DNA of 33,431 bases from Ophiothrix spiculata (lineage: Eukaryota > Echinodermata > Ophiuroidea > Amphilepidida > Ophiotrichidae), in the NCBI GenBank assembly GCA_000969725.1, contig JXSR01S004114.1; one strand, given 5' to 3'. The position numbers and the translations under genes are program-made. This document shows positions 11,099 to 19,914 of the stretch, piece by piece. The notes beneath the pieces are model-generated. The model searched no databases and was not told where the DNA came from. It saw nothing but the letters and a program-made list of their open reading frames with translations. Position 1 is the first letter of the stretch. Each line of letters begins with the position of its first letter.

Positions 11099-12799
11099 AT
11101 TGACCTGCCAATCCTACCTGTCTGGCATTGCTGCCCCCACCATGGTCTTTGACAGATGCACAAGTAGTCATTGTCATTATCATCATTGGTGCATGATCCC
11201 TGGTTCAGACATAGATTGACCCAGCTATCCTACCTGTCTGGCATCGCTGCCCCCACCATGGTCTTTGACAGATGCACAAGTAGTCATTGTCATTATCATC
11301 ATTGGTGCATGATTCCTGGTTCAGACATAGATTGACCCAGCTATCCTACCTGTCTGGCATCGCTGCCCCCACCATGGTCTTTGACAGATGCACAAGTAGT
11401 CATTATCATTATCATCATTGGTGCATGATTCCTGGTTCGGACATAGATTGACCCAGCTATCCTACCTGTCTGGCATTGCTGCCCCCACCATGGTCTTTGA
11501 CAGATGCACAAGTAGTCATTGTCATTATCATCATTGGTGCATAATCCCTGGTTCATACATAGATTGACCCAGCTATCCTACCTGTCTGACATTGCTGCCC
11601 CCACCATGGTCTTTGACAGATGCACAAGTAGTCATTATCATTATCATCATTGGTGCATGATCCCTGGTTCAGACATAGATTGACNNNNNNNNNNNNNNNN
11701 NNNNNNNNNNNNNNNNNNNNNNNNNNNNNNNNNNNNNNNNNNNNNNNNNNNNNNNNNNNNNNNNNNNNNNNNNNNNNNNNNNNNNNNNNNNNNNNNNNNN
11801 NNNNNNNNNNNNNNNNNNNNNNNNNNNNNNNNNNNNNNNNNNNNNNNNNNNNNNNNNNNNNNNNNNNNNNNNNNNNNNNNNNNNNNNNNNNNNNNNNNNN
11901 NNNNNNNNNNNNNNNNNNNNNNNNNNNNNNNNNNNNNNNNNNNNNNNNNNNNNNNNNNNNNNNNNNNNNNNNNNNNNNNNNNNNNNNNNNNNNNNNNNNN
12001 NNNNNNNNNNNNNNNNNNNNNNNNNNNNNNNNNNNNNNNNNNNNNNNNNNNNNNNNNNNNNNNNNNNNNNNNNNNNNNNNNNNNNNNNNNNNNNNNNNNN
12101 NNNNNNNNNNNNNNNNNNNNNNNNNNNNNNNNNNNNNNNNNNNNNNNNNNNNNNNNNNNNNNNNNNNNNNNNNNNNNNNNNNNNNNNNNNNNNNNNNNNN
12201 NNNNNNNNNNNNNNNNNNNNNNNNNNNNNNNNNNNNNNNNNNNNNNNNNNNNNNNNNNNNNNNNNNNNNNNNNNNNNNNNNNNNNNNNNNNNNNNNNNNN
12301 NNNNNNNNNNNNNNNNNNNNNNNNNNNNNNNNNNNNNNNNNNNNNNNNNNNNNNNNNNNNNNNNNNNNNNNNNNNNNNNNNNNNNNNNNNNCATTATCAT
12401 CATTGGTGCATGATTCCTGGTTCAGACATAGATTGACCCAGCTATCCTACCTGTCTGACATCGCTGCCCCCACCATGGTCTTTGACAGATGCACAAGTAG
12501 TCATTGTTATTATCATCATTGGTGCATGATCCCTGGTTCGGACATAGATTGACCCAGCTATCCTACCTGTCTGGCACTGCTGCCCCCCACCATGGTCTTT
12601 GACAGATGCACAAGTAGTCATTATCATTATCATCATTGGTGCATGATTCCTGGTTCAGACATAGATTGACCCAGCTATCCTACCTGTCTGGCATTGCTGC
12701 CCCCACCATGGTCTTTGACAGATGCACAAGTAGTCATTATCATTATCATCATTGGTGCATGATTCCTGGTTCAGACATAGATTGACTCAGCTATCCTAC
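11099..12799 (-). repeat. 116-bp tandem array of EGF-exon 3' end + splice donor + intron start
   Basis: Near-identical units of 116 bp begin at 11099, 11215, 11331, 11447, 11563 and 11679. After the gap they begin at 12432, 12548, 12665 (previous unit 117 bp, one extra C) and 12781. On the minus strand each unit carries about 97 nt of exon 6 (cysteines 2-6 of the EGF module), the CAGACAG|GT donor and 19 nt of intron. The extra copies have no exon 5' end, no first cysteine and no pyrimidine-tract acceptor. Since 116 is not a multiple of 3, reading from one copy into the next shifts frame and then meets a stop at the next donor. The units are therefore exon fragments, not extra EGF exons. Confidence 0.93.
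11685..12391. other. Assembly gap (707 N)
   Basis: Unresolved bases interrupt the 116-bp array. The array register on the two sides (starts at 11679 and 12432) is not a whole number of 116-bp units apart. The gap length is therefore probably an estimate and the true copy number is unknown. Confidence 0.99.
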
Positions 12800-12922
12800 C
12801 TGTCTGGCATTGCTGCCCCCACCATGGTCTTTGACAGATGCACAAGTACTCATTGTCATTATCATCATTGGTGCATGATCCCTGGTTCAGACATGGATTG
12901 CTGTCACACGGCTTGGACATCA
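12800..12922 (-). CDS. EGF-like domain exon 6 (intact parent copy of the 116-bp array)
   Basis: One EGF-like module in a 123-nt exon (41 codons), phase 1 at both ends, after a TTTTTTTTCAG acceptor. The donor is CAGACAG|GTAGGATAG. It reads MSKPCDSNPCLNQGSC, then an unusually acidic C3-C4 loop TNDDNDNEYL, then CICQRPWWGQQC. CDSNPC fits the O-glucosylation site C1-x-S-x-P-C2, and CLNQGSC fits the O-fucosylation site C2-x4-S/T-C3, as known for Notch-type EGF modules. This is the only copy in the local array with the exon 5' end and acceptor. It also differs from the array copies at one base, giving Glu where they have Asp in the acidic loop. Confidence 0.92.
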
Positions 12923-13238
12923 CTGAAAAAAAATGAGGGTTTTTTAAAGTGGTTCAAAATCAGATCCTTTAACACCATTTTTTATGATGACCACAAGTAC
13001 CAATAGTGACCATCAATCCCAAAACAGCTGTAAATGCAGCTTTTGGTCATTTTCACTTTTTTTTTAAATATTTGCAAAGACCATATTAAAATGACACCTT
13101 AATCATTGTCAATGGACTTCACTCGATTTCCTGAACATCTGTGATATCAAAAACAAAAAGACCCATGAACTTTTGCAGGCATTGAATTTGACTTTTTAAA
13201 CAGCTTCCATCATTATATAAAATATTCCTTTACTACAG
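12923..13238. other. Intron upstream of EGF exon 6
   Basis: The T-rich (minus strand) acceptor tract of exon 6 lies at 12924-12935. Beyond it nothing is recognised. Confidence 0.5.
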
Positions 13239-13240
13239 TA

Positions 13241-13487
13241 TGGGTCAAAACATAGTTCTTTTGAGCTATCAAACATTTGGTGCAACAAGTCTTCCAATGC
13301 ATCTTCTAATCAATAACGGATGATTGGTGTTGAAAATCACCAAACATTTGACATCAAACAAAATTTTGTGGTTTATTGATTTTTCATCACCAAGCCTCCA
13401 TTATTAATAGAAAATACATTTGAACTGTAATAACAAAGATTTGTTGCACCAAATGTCTGATAGCTCAAAAGAACTATGTTTTGAACC
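13241..13487. mobile_element. TA-flanked MITE, copy 1 of a local family
   Basis: Terminal inverted repeats of about 50 bp contain CAAAACATAGTTCTTTTGAG and ACATTTGGTGCAACAA at both ends, with TA at 13239-13240 and 13488-13489. The interior shares CTTCTAATCAATAACGGATG with copy 2. No ORF. Confidence 0.8.
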
Positions 13488-13501
13488 TATGAAATGAAAT
13501 A

Positions 13502-13750
13502 AGGCGAAAACATACTATTTTGAGCTATCAAACATTTGGTGCAACAAGTCTTTGTTATTACATTAATTCTAATGCATCTTCTAATCAATAACGGATGATT
13601 GGTGTTGAAAATCACCAAGCAAAGAAAATTTGGTGGAGTATTGAGTTTTCATACTAATAGAAAATACATTGTAACTATATATCAGATTATAAGATGACAA
13701 AGACTTGATGCACCAAATGTTTGGTAGCCCATAAGAAGTATGTTTTCACC
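13502..13750. mobile_element. TA-flanked MITE, copy 2 of the same family
   Basis: Inverted ends GGCGAAAACATACT and AGTATGTTTTCACC, with the shared CAAACATTTGGTGCAACAAG block. TA at 13500-13501 and 13751-13752. It lies 14 bp from copy 1, so two separate insertions or a tandem duplication placed them side by side. Confidence 0.8.
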
Positions 13751-13759
13751 TATACAGTA

Positions 13760-14354
13760 ATGGTTTATTCAAGAGTCTTGACAATATGTGTGGTGCTCTG
13801 GCATAATGAGCGGAAAGTCGCGATTGAAGATTTTGAATAAATGGCTGCTAAAGTAAAAATATAATGAAAAGATCAAATTTCTTTTTATGACATAAAACAA
13901 ATAAATGCATTAGTATTAACCTATATTTCGCGTTTTGAAGGTCAATTACGCCGGGAAGTGTAATTATTCAAGGGTAATTGATCGCGTTTTGCTATTATAC
14001 GCTATAGTAAACAGTAACTTTAAAATCGATTTGCGACAGTTTTTTACTGCCAGATTTTGAGTGGACTGCCTTGTATTTCTATCTCTAAATGAAAATTTTA
14101 GAAAGAAAGTATGACATATTATATATCATTCGAAAGCTGAGATTATAGAGAATTAAAATATGCCATAAACTCAATTTTGAAAATCGCGACTTTCCGCTCA
14201 TTATGCCAGAGCACCACACATATGCATCGATCAGTGCCCATCAACGGGCAATCTTTACACATGCTAATGATATGCACAAAGAGTAGCCCATGTAAAAGAT
14301 TGCGCATCGATGGGCATCTTGCGATGCATATTGAGAAGACTCTGAATAAACCAT
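13760..14354. mobile_element. TA-flanked foldback MITE, interrupted by another MITE
   Basis: Ends ATGGTTTATTCAAGAGTCTT (13760) and the inverse ending at 14354, with TA at 13758-13759 and 14355-14356. After removal of 13787-14220 the two halves fold on each other: TGCATCGATCAGTGCCCATC pairs with GATGGGCATCTTGCGATGCA, and GGGCAATCTTTACA with TGTAAAAGATTGCGC. It is thus a nearly complete palindrome of about 160 bp hosting a later insertion. Confidence 0.8.
13787..14220. mobile_element. TA-flanked MITE, 434 bp, nested
   Basis: Perfect terminal repeat TGTGTGGTGCTCTGGCATAA continuing to GAGCGGAAAGTCGCGATT on both ends. TA lies at 13785-13786 and 14221-14222. The near-perfect termini suggest recent insertion. 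The interior is A+T-rich with no coding frame. Confidence 0.9.
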
Positions 14355-14356
14355 TA

Positions 14357-14616
14357 TAAAATTAGCCCTCAGTCATCAGACATTGTTAAAATTCACTGTG
14401 CGGCAAATGTTGTGTCCTTAGCAACGGGTACCAACGTTATTTAATATTTGCTGGGAACAATAGGCTCCTTGATAAGGGGTGAGGCATTGGCAATATCACC
14501 ATGGGGGCATTTTTCACTATTGCATTCAATATTTACAAGATACATAACAGGCAGGTATAGACCGCCACCTCAAAAGATCTAAAAGGGGGGAAAATAAAGA
14601 ACAACTTGAGTTTTAC
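14357..14616. other. Intron sequence, nothing recognised
   Basis: Unremarkable intron between the nested MITEs and the donor of EGF exon 5. Confidence 0.5.
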
Positions 14617-14737
14617 CTTGTTCACACTGCGTTCCTTGAAACCCATCCAAACAGTCACAAAAGAATCCTCCCTGGCCATCATCAAAGCACTGAGCTCCGT
14701 TGAGACATGGCTGAAACACCTGACACTGACTAGAAAC
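14617..14737 (-). CDS. EGF-like domain exon 5, with a +1 frameshift in its 5' third
   Basis: On the minus strand the intended module reads [12 protein letters not shown] then [26 protein letters not shown], ending at a good GAACAAG|GTAAAA donor. There is one extra base in the CTCAAACGG stretch (plus-strand TTT, 14700-14702); the sister exon at 32386 has CTTAACGG. From the expected acceptor (ending 14738, exon 14737-14617) the length is 121 nt, which breaks the frame and soon reaches stops. A second TAG acceptor ending at 14731 gives a 114-nt, phase-1, open exon (14617-14730). In that form the N-terminal dozen residues become [14 protein letters not shown] and the second cysteine is lost. Either this is an assembly or homopolymer error or allele, or the gene uses a five-cysteine variant module. 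Conservation downstream of the shift is otherwise good. Confidence 0.8.
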
Positions 14738-15231
14738 TAGAAAGGTTTAAATGATATTATTTTCAATCAGGTGGGCAATCTGATCCAATTTATTCTTATT
14801 TTACAAATATCAGTGGATGCTTTCGAAACTCCTATTTTACTCTCTCAACACAATGACACTGTTTGAATCTTTTGACTGTTTAGTCCAGAGTTGCAGATTG
14901 CAGTTGACTTTCTTTTGTTTGAATCTGTGCTAAAAGTGTAAAAGCTGATTAATTTCATCTCAAGTGCCATAACATTTTATGAACTACCAAATTGGTGCAA
15001 ACCTTGTTGTTCTGTTACTTTCAACATATTTTCTAACCAGGGGTGGGGCAGACGTGATGTCATGAGATTTTAAAACTCCCATTCAAAAAACTTGAATTTT
15101 AACTAAAGCTCCAAAATTTCAATTTGTGCCCTTACTTAGCGTATAAAAATATGCAGGTTTCAAAACCGTTGGGGTTGGGACTTCAACCCCAGAAAACTAA
15201 AAACTTCTTTTCTTTTTATTTACGCATTGAA
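14738..15231. other. Intron sequence, nothing recognised
   Basis: The acceptor side of EGF exon 5, with no strong pyrimidine tract, then A+T-rich sequence without a recognisable repeat or frame. Confidence 0.5.
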
Positions 15232-15488
15232 ATATACAGGCAATACCGCGGATGAATACTCCATAAAATCTGGGGTAAACAGGCAATTTATTGCGCATGC
15301 TGCATCGTCTGTTTCTAACAATAACGGAGACTTATTGATGATAGTTACCAAAACATGTATGTGTTCAAACATTTGATAACTACTGAGTAATATCATCACA
15401 AAGCCTCTGTAATTATTAAAAAAACCTGTGGAATAAATTGAACAGGAAAGACTTATTGCACCAAACATATATAAGTAGCTCAAAGACT
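15232..15488. mobile_element. Diverged third copy of the 13.2-13.75 kb MITE family
   Basis: Shared words in the same order (AATAACGGA, CAAACATTTGATA, ATCACAAAGCCTC, GACTTATTGCACCAAA, TAGCTCAAAG) mark it as a decayed relative. A minus-strand 87-codon frame here is therefore spurious. Confidence 0.55.
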
Positions 15489-15539
15489 TTCTTCACAGTG
15501 GTCTCTTCCTTATCTGTGTAATAGCCTTGTTGCTGATCT

Positions 15540-16660
15540 GGCACCATCATAGATTTACAGGGGAGATACCAAACTCGCCACCATTTTTATTCCAGCCATT
15601 TAGAAAACGTTTCCCATGTAAATTTTGACTCCCCGAGGTAATATGACCTTTCGTTCTGGAAAAATGTTGTTACAAAGCAAAATGACATTTGAAGCATGAA
15701 AATGACCATAAAGGTTTTCTTTTTTAAAATCCGGGCACCCTAACTTCATCATTAATTTTGTTTAAAAATTCTGACAGTATAATTGAAGAAAGGTGTGTGT
15801 TTCTACCGTGTTGAACGGTTCATTCATGCGTGGTTTGAGCAGATGACATGAAGTTTTCATTATGATGGAGACAAAATTGGAGGCATTCAGACTTTTGTCA
15901 ATGATGCATTACATTATTAAGATTATTAGCGTGGTTTGTTTCTAAGCGCAATGCCTAATCTTGCCAGTCGGAGTTGATTTTGACGGGAACCGAGTGAACC
16001 CAAATACCCCCAATTTGAGCTCCATGACTGACAATGGCTTAACCCTAAATGAGCTGGGGGGGCTCCGACATTTTTTGGTATACCGCCGCCGGTTGATATT
16101 TTTTCACGCTGAAACTTCTTGACTTTTTTCCTTCAAGCCTTGCGCTTATTTTACAACTATTTGGACGCTGGGTCAAACGAAAAACAAAACAAAAACTGAT
16201 TTTCAATGGGAAATACACACAAATCGTGTTTTTTGCTTTCAGAATACCCTTCCACTTTGTTTTATCTAATTTATTTGATTTATTTGTAGCAAGAACATGT
16301 GTAGGCATACTTTGACTCACATTATTGCTAAAAATACAACTTTAACTTGAAAAAAATAGCGAAAAACCACGATTTTGGCGATTTTTGGTGATTTTCGCGA
16401 TTTTTGACTGACGTTACTTATGAAGTCACTGTGACGTCATACAAAGTCCGATTTCAATTTTTTTGGTACCAATTGACTCGTGAGGGTCATAGCTATCCAC
16501 CAGTACCCTACACGTGATGTTTCGTCAATCGGTTTCTGAGATCAGAAGGGGGCAGAAACCCCCCCCCCCCCCACTGTGAGGTGGGTCGAAAAAGCTCGGC
16601 TCTTTAAGGGTTAACATGGTCGGGTATATGGTATCTCCCCTGTAAATCTATGGGCACCGT
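15540..16660. mobile_element. 1.1-kb inverted-repeat element with 8-bp TSD (one mismatch)
   Basis: CATAGATTTACAGGGGAGAT starts at 15548 and its inverse ends at 16652, both followed inward by ACCA. The flanks GGCACCAT (15540-15547) and GGCACCGT (16653-16660) differ at one base, as in an older 8-bp target duplication. The interior has a C homopolymer (16559-16572) and repeated ATTTTTGGTGATTTTCGCGA words near 16370-16410. A 91-codon minus frame (16045-16320) has no recognised motif. Confidence 0.7.
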
Positions 16661-17419
16661 TTTCTCTTTGCTAGCTTCCCTCATCACAATTGCCAAGCAA
16701 AAGAAATTCAATGGGCAGGTCTAGTAAATCAATCAAGAACTCAATCGGCCAGATTCCATGTGTTAGGAAGGAAATCAGAGTTTCTAAAACTGTTACTAAA
16801 CTATGAGTAAATTGGATCATGATTCTAAAATGATCAACATATTGTTATTCTGCCATTTGATTGATTAGGACTTCATTTGTTTTTATCAGAAATGGTAGAA
16901 GCCAGCAAAAATCAGAAATAATCATTTCTATACAGCAATAGCTCATTTTTTAGCTTCTTCAAAATATAAAATGCTGTTAACACTGAGAGAGAAGAAATGT
17001 GTTAATTTTTGCATTCAGGTCAACAAATGGTTCAAAATACAAAATATATTATTTTGAACCTAGTAAGATAAGCTTTCTGACCTCAGTGCTAACCCTGGTT
17101 TGATCCTTATGTGCTGTCTGTTTAACCTAACAACTTGCATCATCTGTTCTTTAATTATTATCATGATAAGTAGACTTCCATATTTTTCGTCATTATGGTT
17201 CACTATTGTGTACAGATTTTGTCAGAAATCTTTTGTCATTTTGGTTCACTTTCAGTAAATATAGTTGAATTTGTAACTGTTTCAGCCAATCAAATTAATT
17301 CCATGTGTATTTTTCATGTCTTTCTACATTTGTGATACACATACTTTTACACAAATGAAATACTGCCACCAGTACTGCAAAGCAGCCAAAAATGATGGCA
17401 TGAGTAATCCGTTTCTTAC
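16661..17419. other. Intron sequence, nothing recognised
   Basis: A+T-rich. A short direct repeat of GTCATTTTGGTTCACT type occurs twice near 17188 and 17236. No genes or mobile element ends were seen. Confidence 0.5.
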
Positions 17420-17539
17420 CTATTTCACAGTTACTGCCTGTAAACCCAAGTTGGCATTCGCAGAGATACCCTCCATTCTCTAAATCAACACAATTTGCAT
17501 CATTTTGGCATGGCTGTGTGGTATCACATGGGCTGGCAA
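17420..17539 (-). CDS. EGF-like domain exon 4
   Basis: One EGF-like module in a 120-nt exon, phase 1 at both ends. The acceptor is CCTATTCTTGTAG and the donor is GAAATAG|GTAAGAAA. The domain reads [38 protein letters not shown], so all six cysteines and the C5-x-x-G-F-x-G turn are present. The C3-C4 stretch has the Asp and aromatic residue of the Asp/Asn-hydroxylation motif, but with five rather than four residues between them, so modification is doubtful. There is no calcium-binding signature. The flanking introns are about 2.1 and 2.7 kb. The frame continues into 14617-14737 through a split GTN valine codon. Confidence 0.94.
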
Positions 17540-17667
17540 CTACAAGAATAGGATATTTGAAAAATGACAAGATCATGGGGTATTAGAGTGGTTGTAAGAT
17601 TTAAGAAAAACATCTTTGCGGTACTTGAATGGATTCCCTAACGACAGATATAACACTGGTTCTCAAC

Positions 17668-18045
17668 ATGTGGCAGTCAAGTTAGCTCAAACAGTAAGGC
17701 GCTCTCTTGCGGTGCGGAAGGTCCCGAGTTTGAATGCCGCTGGTGCCAAAAAGTTGACTGTGCTTGCAATTCTCTTGGACATGGAACTAACTGCTAATTG
17801 TCTCGTAGAAACTCGTACAAAACTCGGGGAGCTGATCTGGGCAGCAAAGTGCATATGTGGGCTGATCAAGGTTCAGCACCCCTAAAGTTTGTCACAGAAC
17901 CTAAAATGATGCATGGTGTGGAATGGAGCTTACTTGGGCCATAGTGGTCAGCGAACACCTGTAAAGTGAGCAGAGACCGCGTGGAACTAAAAATCTGGGA
18001 GGCATAACGCATTATAAATCCCTAGTATTTATTTATTTTATTATT
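17668..18045 (+). mobile_element. tRNA-derived SINE
   Basis: The head resembles a tRNA gene: a box A-like TTAGCTCAAACAGTAAGGCG, then GCTCTCTTGCGGTGCGGAAGG, then a box B-like GGTCCCGAGTTTGAATGCC (about 17683-17740). The body ends near 18045 in GCATTATAAATCCCTAG and a TATTTATTTATT tail, as in several tRNA-headed SINE families. Frames called across it on either strand are artefacts. Family not identified. Confidence 0.75.
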
Positions 18046-18189
18046 TATGTGCATGGGTCAAATTCAACCAATCAACTGATAACCGCTAATTGGCCACAAG
18101 AAATGCTGAAAACGTACAAAATTCAAGTGTTTATGCTTATAAGTATGAATTTTGAAATACATTTTAGCTAGTATATACTCAAAAATCTG

Positions 18190-18660
18190 TGTTTTAACAT
18201 AGGGGTGATTCCAAAGTAACGTTTGTGACCGAAAAAATGAAAAATTTCACTTTTAAATGGCCACAGAACCTAGCAAAAACATTATATCAACGAGTTTGTT
18301 GTTGATAATGGTGCTCACTGGTGGGATCAAGACTTGCAGGTGTTTAAAGATTAAAATAATTTCCAAAATACTGAATAAAGTTCATGTAACGTTCGGTAAC
18401 ATTTGTGACTTCGCACAGAAATGGTTTTTTGCTCCAAATGGCTTCAAAGTAAAATTTCTCTGACATGTTAGCAAATTTTTTATTGCGCTTTTCACAGATG
18501 ATTGGTAACATATTTACAAATAGTTCATAAAAGTGGTAGGAAATTCTATCGTCAGGATTTCTTTAAATGCAATGTTTTGTTTGGTAACGTCTGGTAACGT
18601 TTGTGACATTTTGGTGTAACTTTTTTGTAACTTTTGTGACATTTTTGAATGAAAACATGT
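18190..18660. repeat. Region with repeated GTAACGTTTGTGAC motif
   Basis: GTAACNTTTGTGAC-like words occur at about 18219, 18398, 18594 and 18629, with half copies (GGTAACGT) between. Weak matching ends (AGGGGTGATTCCA near 18200 and the inverse of GTGGCTCATTCCAGTG near 18815) may bound a mobile element. No coding content was recognised. Confidence 0.45.
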
Positions 18661-19161
18661 GCTCATTCATGCACGGGTAGAACAAATTCAAAATTTCTGA
18701 TTAGAAAATACTTTTCACATACCGAGTAACAAACGTATGACTGAAAAAACTGTTCATATGGTCGAATAAAAAAGCTGATTTTTTACTTGAAATCAAAAAA
18801 GGTTTAGTTTTCACTGGAATGAGCCACTAGACAAAGTTGTCACACAAGGTTTTTAGGCTGAAATTAACTGTTTGATGACCTCCAAAATAACATATCAAAA
18901 AAGTAGGTAAAAGTAAGTTTGTCACAGGGGATAATTTGCATAAAACAAACTAGCCGCCAAAACAGGGGTGAAATTTCAAAATTGGTCAAATGTTGTCTAT
19001 AACCATTGCAATGTGTTCCTCTCATCATAATGACACAGAAAAGGTATAGTTTTATATGTCTGGTTCTTGAGTAATATCCAAAAAACATGAAAGGTCATAA
19101 TAGGGATCAAATGTGTTGACATATGGAAGATGAAATTTCAAAAGTGTCAGATTTTGGTATA

Positions 19162-19316
19162 AAATTGGATCGATTGAGCATGATACAAAAACATATTGGC
19201 CGAGCTATGAGTTTTACAAAATATCGTGCGAGACGCAGCGTCAAGCTTGATATTTTGAAAACTCATAGCGAGACCAATATCTTTAAGTATCATGCAAAAA
19301 AAATCCATCCAATTTC
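19162..19316. repeat. Foldback hairpin of ~65-bp arms
   Basis: GCATGATACAAAAACATATT and GAGCTATGAGTTTTACAAAA on the left pair with GAAAACTCATAGCGAGACCA and AATATCTTTAAGTATCATGC on the right. The spacer is about 22 bp and contains GACGCAGCGTC, itself a short palindrome. Likely a small palindromic mobile element; no target duplication fixed. Confidence 0.65.
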
Positions 19317-19606
19317 AACATTATTATGTTCTAAATCTGATTTTCTGTATTCCTTCCGATATCCCTGTCCAATAATACCTTAAATTGGATAGCTCAGAAC
19401 ATATTAATGTTCAAAATGGTATTATTGTTCCTCTCACAAAAGTGTCTGCATAAAATAATAGTTTGCAATTCAAAAAGGGATCGTCATATTTTACATATAT
19501 GCTTTAGATGAATCTTATGTTATTTTTCATCTACACTAAAATTGATAAATTCAGACCTTAATTTATGAGGATAATCAGAGTCAGAGAAAGTCTCTCAATT
19601 ACTTAC

Positions 19607-19735
19607 TGATTTCAACAGTACCGCATGTGGAGCCTGTAAACCCTGATGGACATTGGCACTGGAAACCTCCCGTACTGGTGTCTATGCACAAACCACCGTT
19701 CTGGCATGGAGAGAATACTTGGCACTGACTGGTCA
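19607..19735 (-). CDS. EGF-like domain exon 3
   Basis: One EGF-like module in a 129-nt exon (43 codons), phase 1 at both ends. The acceptor is TATCTCAACAG and the donor is ATCA|GTAAGTAA. Six cysteines are in EGF spacing: TSQCQVFSPCQNGGLC, CIDTSTGGFQCQC, PSGFTGSTC, followed by a short GTVEI tail that links to the next module. There is no calcium-binding consensus. Its N-terminal half (SQCQVF-PC) is the closest match in the window to the ancestral reading of the frameshifted exon at 14617-14737, suggesting related modules. It follows a 2.98-kb intron containing a hAT-like element and the exon-derived array. Confidence 0.93.
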
Positions 19736-19776
19736 CTGTTGAGATATATACAAAGAAAAACAGTGATGCTGTTATA

Positions 19777-19914
19777 ACCTTCTGTTTTTTTGTTGTTGTT
19801 TTTTTGCTATGACTAACAATATTGTTAAATCACATCAACATTCAATAACCTTCGGTTTTGTATTTTTTGTTGTTGTTGTCATGACTATTGACATTGTTAA
19901 ATCACATCAACATC
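19777..19914. repeat. ~70-bp tandem duplication
   Basis: Two copies of ATTGTTAAATCACATCAACAT preceded by a TTGTTGTTGTT-type tract, just upstream of EGF exon 3. Confidence 0.75.

Noticed and set aside
11650..12552. 300-codon plus-strand frame (and 244-codon minus frame) across the N gap
   Set aside because: Most of the length is unknown bases and the rest is the 116-bp array read in the wrong strand or frame.
11099..12799. Array copies as extra functional EGF exons
   Set aside because: Copies lack cysteine 1, the exon start and a splice acceptor, and unit length is not a multiple of three.
11099..12899. CRISPR-like array
   Set aside because: Units are contiguous near-identical 116-bp repeats without unique spacers, in a eukaryotic intron.
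17616..17885. 89-codon plus-strand frame as a gene
   Set aside because: It lies over a tRNA-derived SINE head (box A and box B visible).
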